Source: Trichomonas vaginalis G3
Lineage: Eukaryota; Parabasalia; Trichomonadida; Trichomonadidae
DNA: 64,000 nucleotides
Assembly: GCF_026262505.1 (NCBI RefSeq)
Contig: NC_067205.1
Span: 18,473,645 to 18,537,644, forward strand
Direction: 5' to 3'
Numbering within the stretch: position 1 is the first letter of the stretch; each line of letters opens with the position of its first letter. The notes below the pieces were generated by a model. That model did not search any database. It had not been told where the DNA came from and saw only the letters and a list, made by a program, of their open reading frames with translations. This document shows positions 40,301-49,729 of this stretch, one piece after another. Both the position numbers and the translations under genes were made by a program.

Positions 40301-41699
40301 CTTTCGTAGCGAAATAGTAGCACCAATTACCTTTATACTTCGCCCTGATGATGAAGTCGAATTTCATCTTGTTGGACATGATCTGGTCGCATGGACTTGA
40401 CCCGGTAGAGAAAGATGTCAAAATTCCGTTCTTTAGAAGCATAAATATTTGATCGCGTTTATCGTTATCTAACAATTGTTCGATAATTCTTTGGTTTTCG
40501 GAATAATAAACGATCAAACCTCGATCATAAAATCCCATTTTGATTTGGCTTGATTGGTAAGGAGTTGCAGAGGTTAGCATGTGAGCAGTCTTCGGAGAAT
40601 AGATTTTTGCAAAGGAATTCTCTGTAAAAACAATGATTCTTGCCGCTGAATTAAAAGATGGAACTCTTTCAATGGAAGTTGTGTGTAGAACGTGACGAGC
40701 CCATACTTTCCATGGTATCTTTATCGTAAAGAACTCTACTGAAGAGTTATTACATATAATTAATGTTGGAATTCGAAATTTATTAAACATAAAGATTCTC
40801 GTTGGGCTGTAATCAATTGTATTTAGGACGAATGACTTCTGTGTCTTTAGGTTAAGGATATTCATGTATCCTCTTGGCGTCAAATAAAAGACATTTTCGT
40901 TATTTACAAAATGAAGGCTGGAAATAACGTTACTTATGTTGTATCTTGAGACAACATTAAAGTATTTGTCCCATAGAATACTTCCTGATGATGAATCAAA
41001 AGTAAAAACCTTTCTTGAATCAGGATAATACGCAAATAATGAATTTTTGAGCATTGGTAACTTTGTAACAACTGTAGATTGTTTTCCATCAAGATTATAG
41101 CCTGTAAGACCGTTATTTGTTGGTAGAAAGATAAGTTCCCTGTCATTATCAAAAACAGGAGTATTTAATATGGAAGTATCGTACCAATTTGCGAACGAAG
41201 TTCTTAAAGTAAATGAAAAATCTTCTGGTTTCTTCAAAATCCTGTAATGTGGATTCAAAACGTTCAATGTGAAAACTTTAATTCCTCTGCCAAAGATTAT
41301 AACGGAATTTGATGCGTCTGAGAATATCATATGGAATATACTAACCAAATTCAGCTTAATTCCTGACAACAAAGGCCTTCCTGGATTATTATAATCAATT
41401 AAAACCAATTCAGAGCCAATGTATGTTACTCCTATGATCATCTCGAGCTTTTTGACATAAACAACTGTGATAAACTGGTAGTCATATGAAGTGATAATTC
41501 CGTTTTGATCAAATCTGACTAATTCATCAGTTGTAGTTGCAAAATACTCGTACTCATTGATCGGAATGATCGTTCCAATGTTCTTATTGTTCATGTTAAT
41601 TCGAAATTCCTGAGAAATTTCGAATTTAACATCTCCAAAGGTCATTTTGAAACGAAAATTTTTGTGGGTTGATAAAAATGTAAAAATGCTATTGAGCAT
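37371..41699 (-). CDS. 1442-aa WD40 beta-propeller protein with long disordered tail
   Basis: ATG at 41699; an in-frame ATG at 41645 (MTFGDVKFEISQEF) is an equally plausible start because both have TCAAAA immediately upstream. The N-terminal about 650 residues form one or two beta-propellers of diverged repeats; the clearest is DDAVTGFSFSETFWVTSSLD with QKVKIWNYD. From about 660 to the end the protein is low-complexity: acidic Ser/Asn/Glu blocks, then basic Lys/Ser/Pro blocks (SEKTKSPKNSKKNKSKKKKT), with a few ordered patches. It lacks any enzyme domain. The two-part layout resembles large WD-repeat proteins of flagella or vesicle systems; the function here is unknown. Intact over 4.3 kb. Confidence 0.75.
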   Translation of the reverse strand: MLNSIFTFLSTHKNFRFKMTFGDVKFEISQEFRINMNNKNIGTIIPINEYEYFATTTDELVRFDQNGIITSYDYQFITVVYVKKLEMIIGVTYIGSELVLIDYNNPGRPLLSGIKLNLVSIFHMIFSDASNSVIIFGRGIKVFTLNVLNPHYRILKKPEDFSFTLRTSFANWYDTSILNTPVFDNDRELIFLPTNNGLTGYNLDGKQSTVVTKLPMLKNSLFAYYPDSRKVFTFDSSSGSILWDKYFNVVSRYNISNVISSLHFVNNENVFYLTPRGYMNILNLKTQKSFVLNTIDYSPTRIFMFNKFRIPTLIICNNSSVEFFTIKIPWKVWARHVLHTTSIERVPSFNSAARIIVFTENSFAKIYSPKTAHMLTSATPYQSSQIKMGFYDRGLIVYYSENQRIIEQLLDNDKRDQIFMLLKNGILTSFSTGSSPCDQIMSNKMKFDFIIRAKYKGNWCYYFATKDCDLNIADYKTIRLIRRYIYGSSRTLIDIKYLPSVDQILMICKDSLVLIETNDCKIISELAMNQPTLVAINRDIAYLGYQTGAIFCVTFRENKLDLLNSDVGKKYHDDAVTGFSFSETFWVTSSLDQKVKIWNYDFMNIATVHLPLPILNCCVLNGRRDIIVATYTEIMILKGNLFFREVDEEVPEIDNFDKLEDNLAEYCLIPGNFDDDEKNNNTTSLLESVRSQKNSPTLNTRQNAPNNYNWDNFDMSLLEEKSPTVKVKENDDQKAEENNQEQQQSSSKKSKKKKYQTLSTMSSNLPKTEENDDKKSNLSDNERSAILAEMSSIEDTTSKQQNINKKEENLQNQKSDKEYSETYEYSEEENQPKKPPPKAKPKKKQNSENLQNSQNFDVKEPEISDDKIDFDDDEDNELNNIPKVKRAPRKGPQAPSSRPKMKTDESKTPRRTKKHKNNDQIPQQQNKDQNNQTETDLTLDLSDESENSSDFDDKNSKIQSKNKSEKSNKNDNKSKSDKTRKSDNLDKSDKNSEKTKSPKNSKKNKSKKKKTKAQVNDRLLEPKQIPEEPSFETKTIKYHKSVSSLELFKEPEIPVKDVNPHRAQTPPLVIKLHPNEKNLSSSVVLDRTNVIEKFVSGNTEMIDLLEDATRSFIPKDENERKIYQENVKKLHEVIKQNEDFFEMTKQQKSFKKNKKEKIFSKKVTPLKSPKSETSPKHQTRAKENVSNTKNPKILQVPKNEKIISEKGIKRSKSVDIATVAKKKSPVMKPNPVINHSKSVTSIPKLRNPRVRYVKTTQRMRIETRYQRKNDPLSLVTVLRTPSDKKERKVEYDTSLIEERRNQISREASQAAASIIKNMVAMTNKMEISARVVVHRPTNLSVFPLNDGVDLLELAVCEHLPDASPKPVNSIYTLSPRNKKKHVPIYMHHRSKSPVLAELEQDQKINSSIEANKYEVVQKIIKKPLLPRITVPVVNQSPFDHGK

Positions 41700-42804
41700 T
41701 TTTGACTATGTATAATGATTACTCTGATATAATGGATTAAATCCACCCCTAAGATATGAACCTAAATGTATGATATTTAAAAAAATTAAAAGAAATATTA
41801 ACAAGATCCGTATAAAATCATCATGATATGTTCTTAAATTACTAAAAAGTTACAAATCTAGTGGTAATAGAGCTAAAACTAGTTAGATTAAATTGATTTC
41901 ATAATGAAATAAGTGTAACTGATATCGGTGTAGGAGGATTTGTTGTCGTATATATATGTGAAGCAGAATCACGTCGAAACAAACCAGCCTCGAAATTTAC
42001 TCGTAACGTTGGTGATTTTTGGCACTTATAGGCTTTTTGAAAAGTAGATACAAATTCAATGATTTTAAGGATTGACTACGTTAGAATTAGGAAGAACTAT
42101 GATGATTTTGGATTGCAAAAAAATTCAAAAAGATCGTCAATTTATGAAAATATCGAAAATCATATATATTTTTATTTAATTAGGTGATGACTGTTGATTG
42201 GAATAAAAAAATTGATTTGATGATGCTGTCAAAAAAAATTCAAGAGTTAATGTTGAAAAGGAATGAAATTCTTTATAATATAGGATTGTATATATTTAAC
42301 TTTTATGGTTAATTTTTTATACCGTTTACTAAAATTTGGTATTTTAACTAGCATTTGGTAGTTAATAAGATTTAACGAATCATCCATCATTGTCTTTTTG
42401 AATTGCTCAGAAAGTCAAAATTGTTTCGGAAATGGATTAATTTGATATATGACATGATTTAAAATATGTAAATAAAAAAATTAAAATATTTGAAAATCAA
42501 AACAGTAATGACATTTGATAGGTCCAGAAATTGAATTCATTCAAATGATTTTCATTTAAATGGCAGTGAGTAGTGTATAAAATAAAAGTATCGACATTTC
42601 GAAATAACATGGATTGTAAAACGGTTAATCTCAATTTCAAATTCAATACTTAATAAATCAGCAATTTTTCGAGTTATGTTATTAGTTATTATATCCTATA
42701 ATAATAGTTCGATTTGATAAAATTCAACCTTTAATCTGATTCAATAGAAATCGTTTGAAAGTAATTTGAATTTTCAGAAACCTAACTTCACTTGTACATT
42801 TCGC
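41700..42804. other. 1.1-kb intergenic region, nothing recognised
   Basis: AT-rich spacer between divergent genes. I found no ORF, RNA or repeat that I can support. Confidence 0.45.
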
Positions 42805-43578
42805 ATGTGCTTTAATAAGGAGTGGTCCTTAGCCTTCACGCTCACAAGCTGTGGTTTGGGAGCTTGGGTTATGACAGGTAAGGGTATCTGGAAATCCCTT
42901 GCAATGTGGCAACGTTGTAGAATCACAGCTTGCTTCCTTTTCTTTGCAGCTATGGAGATACTCCAATTCTTCCAGTATCTTGTTATCAATGACTGTGACT
43001 CTATGGTCAATATTGTCTTAACAGCTCTTGGTTACATCCACATTTGCTGGCAACCAATCTTTTCTAACCTTGCTCTCTCTGCTCTCGATGTCAACAACTT
43101 CAACAAGGAGCGTGAGATCTTATGGCAGTTCGTTTTGAAGTTCGGTTTCGCTGCTGGACTTTTCATGTCACTCAGAATCCTCATCCCAGCCTTCGCCAAC
43201 ATTCCAGAAAACTTCATCTTCAAGCCATGCTCCTCCTATGAAGGTCTTTGCGGCGAAAAGATGTGCACAACAAACGGAATTTATCATCTTAAGTGGACAT
43301 TCAAGCTTTTGAAGTCCTCTTACTATTTCCCGAACACAGCTGCTCACTTCCTCTTCATGTTCGTTGCTCCATTCGTTCTTGGCCTTAGATGGCAGTCAAT
43401 TGTTTTGTTCTTGACTGGACCATTCATTGCTACCCTCTTCAGAGGCGGTGTTTCCGATGGTGAGCGCTCTGCCATCTGGTGCTTCTTCTCAATCTGCGAA
43501 TCATTCATCACAATCATTACAGCATATTATGCTTGCAAGGTCCAGCTTAAGGATTCCATGAAGAAGAAGAATGCTTAA
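42805..43578 (+). CDS. MCF-type multi-pass membrane protein (DUF5765-like), KKxx tail
   Basis: The open frame begins upstream at a TTG, but the first ATG is at 42805 and gives MCFNKEWSLAF, the Met-Cys-Phe start characteristic of the DUF5765/DUF6629-like family. About 257 aa with seven or so hydrophobic segments (AFTLTSCGLGAWVM, ITACFLFFAAMEILQFFQYL, FLFMFVAPFVLGL, IVLFLTGPFIATLF, AIWCFFSICESFITIITAYY). The motif EILQFFQY in the second segment and the GERSAIWCFFSI ending also fit. The last four residues, KKNA, form a dilysine KKxx signal, so the protein may be retrieved to the endoplasmic reticulum. Codons are G/C-ending and regular, suggesting good expression. Biochemical role unknown. Confidence 0.7.
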   Translation: MCFNKEWSLAFTLTSCGLGAWVMTGKGIWKSLAMWQRCRITACFLFFAAMEILQFFQYLVINDCDSMVNIVLTALGYIHICWQPIFSNLALSALDVNNFNKEREILWQFVLKFGFAAGLFMSLRILIPAFANIPENFIFKPCSSYEGLCGEKMCTTNGIYHLKWTFKLLKSSYYFPNTAAHFLFMFVAPFVLGLRWQSIVLFLTGPFIATLFRGGVSDGERSAIWCFFSICESFITIITAYYACKVQLKDSMKKKNA

Positions 43579-44107
43579 GAAGATAGTATATTAATGAAGT
43601 TATTTTATAAATAAAATCGGAGAATTTATATATACAATATTTTTTTTCTTGAAAATAGCAGAAAGTTGCCATGAAACATAATCATCTTTGTGGTATCCCT
43701 TTGAGCCCTGCCGAAATCCTATTATTTTAATTAAAAATTTTTGTTTCAAAGAAAATGAATCCTTTCAAAATATTGGCAATTTTCATTATGAGTGTAATTT
43801 TCAATACCAATCCTAGGCAAGAATGTGAAGATTTAATAAATTGAGACAAAAATTCATCAGCCGAAATTAGTAGTAGGATATGATGGGTTTTGTGACTTTT
43901 TTTGTAAACGTAAGAATTCATACAATATCGAGCGATTTTGTATCATTTTTTTTAACATATGAAGTAAAAAATGTATGATTCTTACGGTTTTTATTCTTAC
44001 GTTTTTGAATAAATCAAGATTTAAAAAATTTTCAAAATCGTAAGACATTTACACTCAGCCCATACCTAATGAAATAAAAAAATAAAAAAATTTTAGAAAA
44101 ATAAACC
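43579..44107. other. spacer with a small inverted repeat
   Basis: Apart from CGTAAGAATTCATACA (43909-43924) pairing with TGTATGATTCTTACG (43972-43986), with one extra base, nothing is seen. The repeat may be a small foldback element. Confidence 0.4.
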
Positions 44108-44197
44108 ATTAAGGGTGCACACGAGCGGATCATGTAAACTTCAGAATTTAGAACCTTATTTTTAGGCATTATCTTGGCTACCTATTTAGGCTAGAAA

Positions 44198-44980
44198 TGT
44201 TATAGACCGAAAATAGATTTTTTCGGTTTTCTCTTCAAATAATTGAAAGAATGATACTATTATAGGTTTATTATATTATATAGCATATAATCATGCTATA
44301 GCCGAAAATTATAAGTTTTGAGAAGATTGAATATAACACAAATAAATTTGAATGTAAGTTAAATTGCTTGTTGTTTTTAATAGCTATTTAATGAGAAATC
44401 CAATATTGCAAAATTCAAATTGAATGATTGAAAGAACAGAAAAAGTCATTCTTTTCAATTTCGAATATGTTTCATTGTATTTATAATTATATGGCAAATA
44501 AGATATTTAAACTTGATTTTTGAAGGAAAATTCACAAAATTGAATAAATTTAAATAATTTTTATTCAAAAATAAACTAGTTATTTGAGTTTAATACTAAT
44601 TATCTATTCAAACTCCAAAGTTTGTAATTTAAAATATTTTGTGAGATCAGATTGAATTAATTCAAGGTTCTTTTCAATTAATATTAATGACCATATTACG
44701 CATTTTCGAACATTCTAAACCAAATATATCAAAATGGGAGACGAATTTTAAATTTGCTAGACATGGGGGAGTTGTCTGCAAAGTTTTAGCTCTTATCTCT
44801 AACAAAAAATTAATTTTTAAAAAAATGACCGAATACGTTTCACAGTGAGAAAAAAATAAAAGGCAAGATAGAATTTTCTAGACATAAAGAAGTTGTTTAC
44901 CGAGTTTTAGCTCTTATCTCTAACAAAAAATTAATTTTTAAAAAAATGACCGAATACGTTTCACAGCGAGAAAAAAATCA
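44198..44980. repeat. left long terminal inverted repeat
   Basis: Matches 46585-47487 in inverted orientation with small differences. It contains about two copies of the 121-bp subterminal unit (44784 and 44905 mark the same TTTTAGCTCTTATC motif), followed by a partial third. Confidence 0.75.
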
Positions 44981-45433
44981 AAGGCAAGATAGAATTTTCT
45001 AGACATAAAAAAGTTGTCTACCAATTGTCAGCTGTTACTTCTTCTCAATACTGATATAAAATAAAAATCTTTATTATTTATTTAACCTTTATTGTTTCAT
45101 TAAACTTCATTTATTTTATATTATAGTTTTATTCTTTTAGCTACTTGTAAAATAATCTAATTTTATATCATCATTTTACCGGATTATTCTTCAGTACATC
45201 GATTGTGTATCTAAAATAATATCATTATCCTTATTCTGTTTTTTCCAAAATTCTTTTAAATATCTTTTTTGGTTACATTACTTTATACTTTTTACTTTTA
45301 TTTTTTAATTTCAAAAAAAATTTGGTGATTGTTCTATTCTGTTACAATGTGCATTATCATATTCTAATGAATTATTCATTACATACATTTAAAAAAACTT
45401 GTTAAAAATGAAATTAAAAAATTATGTTTATTA

Positions 45434-46407
45434 TTACGCTGTGAATGTGTCAACAGCGGTCATGCCTGTATCTGTATCCCATATTTGCCACAACCTTTCT
45501 GTATCTGCATTTGTGTATTTCGGTTTCAGCTGATACATTTGATTTGGCGTGTAATTTGTTCCAGTTAATGGATTAATTGGGAGATCTTCATGCGGTGTGT
45601 TATTATTGTACTCCCAAATAAAGGCAGGAATAGCCTGAATGCTTTGGCAGCGCTCCAATGTCGGCCAGAATCTCTCAATCTTCCCATTTTGGTAGGGAGA
45701 ATGAGAGTCTGTATGCCGCCATTGGACGCCCCAAAGATCAAGTAGATCTTGAAAGGCGCCCCTATTTTCTGAACCGTTGTCGGTCCAGAAACAATAAGGG
45801 GCGCCAAATTCAATGAAGGCGGAAGCCGCAACGTTCGCTGTCGTCGCTGCCAGCATATCTGGTATTTGTATACACGCTAGGACTTTGCGGCTAAAATTGT
45901 CGATTATGCCATAAATATACTGGCCACGAACACCCCTAAAATAATGAACATCTGCGTGCCAGATATGATTGGGTGAAAGCGCCCAATATCTTACTGCTGT
46001 TTCTGGCCCGGCATGCTCTAATCGCGTCTTGGTGAAATGATTTTCTTTGAAGTATCTGCGTCCTTCTCTATAAGATACATCAATTTGTTGTAATTTCAAA
46101 CGTTTCCATTGTTTTGTTTGACCACAGGGAAAGGCCCAGTGGTCATGTATCACAGCAAGAGCTTTGATTTGGTCGTAGGGATTGACCCTACGACCCTTCT
46201 TGCCTTTAGGCAATGGGATATTCTGTAAGCTAAATTGATTTTGTAAAAAAGATTTTGAAACATCAAATATTTGAAATCATTTGATTGAAGGGTTGGGGCG
46301 ATGGGAACATGGGTGCAAGCTTCTTCCCATGTCATTTTACCTTCTTCAATCTGATTGGAAATACCAATTAGGTAAATTCGATCGACATACCCTTTGTAAG
46401 GATTCAT
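45434..46407 (-). pseudogene. DDE integrase-type transposase, one frameshift
   Basis: ATG at 46407 (MNPYKGYVDRIYLIGISN) begins an N-terminal part that could be helix-turn-helix DNA binding. Near 46260-46280 the frame must shift by one base to join the open frame that continues from FQIFDVSKSFLQNQF to the stop at 45434. The catalytic core is complete: first Asp in WHADVHYFRG, second in FWTDNGSEN, Glu in NGKIERFWP, with 34 residues between the second Asp and the Glu. That is the retroviral-integrase/IS3-IS481 signature. A full protein would be about 324 aa. It acts by cutting and joining the element ends; the frameshift should inactivate this copy. Confidence 0.8.
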
Positions 46408-46584
46408 TCTAATGAAGTACGTTAACAATCAAAATATTCTATAAGTGTCTAGTATGGAATTCAAAAGAATAAAGAAAAAGGTAACGTAAATAAACGTATT
46501 ATGAAATAATTTATAATTAAAATAAAAAAAAGAAAAAATAATAAGTAAAGTGACTGGAAATGAAAATGAAAATCAGTGTACAGT

Positions 46585-47487
46585 TTTATTTTTTTTCTCG
46601 CTGTGAAACGTATTCGGTCATTTTTTTAAAAATTAATTTTTTGTTAGAGATAAGAGCTAAAACTCGGTAAACAACTTCTTTATGTCTAGAAAATTCTATC
46701 TTGCCTTTTATTTTTTTCTCGCTGTGAAACGTATTCGGTCATTTTTTTTAAAAATTAATTTTTTGTTAGAGATAAGAGCTAAAACTCGGTAAACAACTTC
46801 TTTATGTCTAGAAAATTCTATCTTGCCTTTTTTTTTTTTTCTCGCTGTGAAACGTATTCGGTCATTTTTTTTAAAAATTAATTTTTGTTAGAGATAAGAG
46901 CTAAAACTTTGCAGACAACTCCCCATGTCTAGCAAATTTAAAATTCGTCTCCCATTTTGATATATTTGGTTTAGAATGTTCGAAATGCGTAATATGGTCA
47001 TTAATATTAATTGAAAAGAACCTTGAATTAATTCAATCTATCTCACAAAATATTTTAAATTACAAACTTTGGAGTTTGAATAGATAATTAGTATTAAACT
47101 CAAAATAACTAGTTATTTTTTGAATAAAAATTATTTAAATTTATTCAATTTTGTGAATTTTCCTTCAAAAATCAAGTTTAATATCTTATTTGCCATATAA
47201 TTATAAATACAATGAAACATATTCGAAATTGAAAAGATGACTTTTTCTGTTCTTTTCAATCATTCAATTTGAATTTTGCAATATTGGATTTCTCATTAAA
47301 TAGCTATTAAAAACAACAAGCAATTTAACTTACATTCAAATTTATTTGTGTTATATTCAATCTTCTCAAAACTTATAAATTTTCGGCTATAGCATGATTA
47401 TATGCTATATATAATAAACCTATAATAGTATCATTCTTTCAATTATTTGAAGAGAAAACCGAAAAAATCTATTTTCGGTCTATAACA
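46585..47487. repeat. right long terminal inverted repeat
   Basis: Inverted copy of 44198-44980 with one more 121-123-bp subterminal unit: GCTAAAAC motifs at about 46655, 46778 and 46900. The extra unit shows that the tandem units change number after insertion or between elements. Confidence 0.75.
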
Positions 47488-48036
47488 TATTTAGGCTCGA
47501 AAAGCAAAAAATATCAAAAAATACAACTTGACTCCATTATGACCCTTTCATGGAGGTAGTTTTTATCCTCTAGTATTTTCCCTTTGAATCTCTTTACAAT
47601 TCGAAATCAAATTCAAAACTCAGTAGAAGAAAGGAAGAATCGACTTACTACGGTTGTAATACGAATAAATACATATATTTAATTATTTTTATTTACATAA
47701 TAATTGTTTGAAGCTCATATTCCAACAAATTTTTAAATAAAAACATTAAAATGTTGAAAATGTTCATATATTTTAATAGGGTTTTGGCACTTTATTGAGG
47801 AATTACATAACATATAGTCGAACTGAACTTGATATTTTGAAATTTAAATTATTTATCAAAATTAAAATTTAACTTGAAATTTATAATTATTTAGTCATAT
47901 TTTGCATAATTCTAAGTAGATTTTTGAAAAAAATCAAGAAAAGAAAAATTTTAACGTGCTTTATTTTTTCTTTTTTATAATAATACATATTATTATATAA
48001 TTAACATATTCATAATGTTTCACCCTTTCAAAAATA

Positions 48037-48447
48037 TAATCCTCCTCCTCTCAAATAAACGTACATACAGGTGCCTCTTTTTTCAAAAATTAAAAATTTG
48101 AAATTTTGGGCTCAAATATTAGAGATTTTTTCAACCTTCAACGATATATGTTGTCTATATCAGACCTCCTTTCTTTTTGATACTTAACATTGTTCCTAAT
48201 CTTAGCCGTTAAGGCTGTTCTGAAAAATATTTTTTTTCGAAAAAATTCGAAAAAAATTCTTAAAATTCAAAAATCCCTTAATTCCTGAGGATTTTGGAAA
48301 AAAGTTTTTACATGAACATGTGTATATTATATGAAGTATATTGATAAGGTAAAAATCAAATTTTATTGCATATTCATCGAGAAATAAACTAACGAATCCA
48401 TCAAAATTGAGAGGGTAATCCTCCTCCTCTCAAATAAACGTACATAC
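48037..48447 (+). repeat. direct repeat of 32 bp, two copies 379 bp apart
   Basis: TAATCCTCCTCCTCTCAAAT plus AAACGTACATAC occurs perfectly at 48037-48068 and 48416-48447; each is followed by (A/G)GGTGC. The second copy leads into the TTAA-flanked end at 48461, the first does not, so the end of the outer element was duplicated. Confidence 0.7.
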
Positions 48448-48550
48448 GGGTGCACCCTTAAATTTTTAAATATCTTTTTGGCAAACCTTTTGAGTCTATA
48501 TTAAAAAGTGACTTTTTTTAAATACGACCTTAAAAAAATTAAAGTTATTT

Positions 48551-49653
48551 TTAAGGGTCCACTGTAAGGCCAAATAAAGTCTATCGTCGTCCCAAAAATA
48601 TTGCTCGAGATGGTGTTTTACTAAGGCCCAAAACTTAAAAAAACACAAAAAAATTAACTTTACTCTTTTGAGATCCTTATCAGATATGCATCAATTTGAT
48701 GCAGTATCGCAGTTCAAATCTGATTTTTTAATGTAGATGTACTCTAACATCCTTTAAAAAATGCAAAATGATATTAATTAAGCTTTTCATTTCTGTATCA
48801 TACACGAAACAAAATCATTCATTATACTAAAATTTATCAAAGTTTGATTAATGAAAAAATAATATCTAAATTTTTACATTGAGTCGGCTATTGATATGGT
48901 TAATATTAAATCTTGTAAAAATTGGCATTATCCAGAATAATACCCACTAAAATACACAATTTTTTTTAAAAAATTTATCAATTGTTATGGTATATCTTTA
49001 TGATAATGAATAAAATGCTTATTTTTCATAAGTAAATACATAATTTATGCTTAAACACAAAAAATAACACGAAAATTTTTGGCCAACATATCTAAACTAA
49101 GGATAATGGTTTGAATATATAAACAATAATACTTTGTCCAGGGAATTAAATTTGTGCTATCCAATTGTCAATTCTTTGAATTTTTTTTAAATGCAGATAT
49201 CCCGGCATTAGCCTCAATAAATATATATATTATGCATATAATATTAGTTTGTAATGGCATTAAAGCGAAATTCCTAATTTCTTCTCAATTAAATTCCTTG
49301 AAAAACATTGGAATAATAAATTGGAAATAGGTCAAAAAAAAATTCCTAATAATAAAACTTATACTTAAGATAAAATAAAATTCGAAAATATCTATTTTTC
49401 AAAACACGCATCCAAAAGCGAAAAAATTCGAAAAAATCATGTTCTTATAAAACTCACTGATTTTGCAATTTTTATGAGATTTGAAGTGATAGAATATATT
49501 ACCATCTTATTGAAACATATGCTTCATTGTTGTATTCACATAATATTAATCAGAACACTAGGAAAAGTGGATTTTCGAAAAATGACGATAACGATTATTT
49601 GCAAATCGCCTCTCAATTTTGAGAGACTTTCAATTTTTACAGTGGACCCTTAA
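48551..49653. mobile_element. TTAA-flanked non-autonomous element, about 1.1 kb
   Basis: TTAAGGGTCCACTGTAA (48551-48567) and its reverse complement TTACAGTGGACCCTTAA (49637-49653) form 17-bp ends including a possible TTAA (or TA) duplication. The interior is AT-rich without an ORF. The ends resemble those of the outer element at 44108-48461 (TTAAGGGTGCAC), so the two may belong to related families mobilised by a transposase encoded elsewhere. Assignment to piggyBac or Tc1/mariner is undecided. Confidence 0.6.
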
Positions 49654-49729
49654 AATAATTTATTTTTTTATTCTTACATAAATGACCCAACAAGTCAAAC
49701 CAGATAAAATAGATTATCGAATTTTAGAT

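Larger units (their letters stand above)
44198..47487. mobile_element. IS3/IS481-like eukaryotic DDE transposon, 3290 bp
   Basis: Long terminal inverted repeats begin TGTTATAGACCGAAAATAG at 44198 and end with the complement at 47487. The flanks TATTTAGGCTAGAAA (44183-44197) and TATTTAGGCTCGAAA (47488-47502) are a 15-bp duplication differing at one base. The core holds one integrase-type transposase gene on the minus strand. Each repeat carries tandem copies of a unit of about 121 bp next to its inner end. The element resembles the IS3EU/IS481EU groups of eukaryotic elements described from protists; which one cannot be decided by eye. The transposase is frameshifted, so this copy is not autonomous. 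Confidence 0.8.
44108..48461. mobile_element. outer TTAA-flanked element, split by the DDE transposon
   Basis: TTAAGGGTGCAC (44108-44119) and its exact reverse complement GTGCACCCTTAA (48450-48461) bracket the DDE transposon. Without that 3.3-kb insertion and its duplicated target the outer element would be about 1.05 kb. The ends are either a TTAA duplication around GGGTGCAC or a TA duplication around AGGGTGCAC, so piggyBac-like and Tc1/mariner-like origins are both possible. No transposase is encoded in the outer part, so it would be non-autonomous. A 32-bp direct repeat (48037-48068, 48416-48447) near its right end shows an internal duplication. Confidence 0.5.

Noticed and set aside
42766-42804. 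TTG start of the membrane protein and TTG/GTG starts of several other open frames
   Set aside because: Trichomonads use ATG; where an in-frame ATG exists downstream I used it, and where none exists I marked the frame as truncated.
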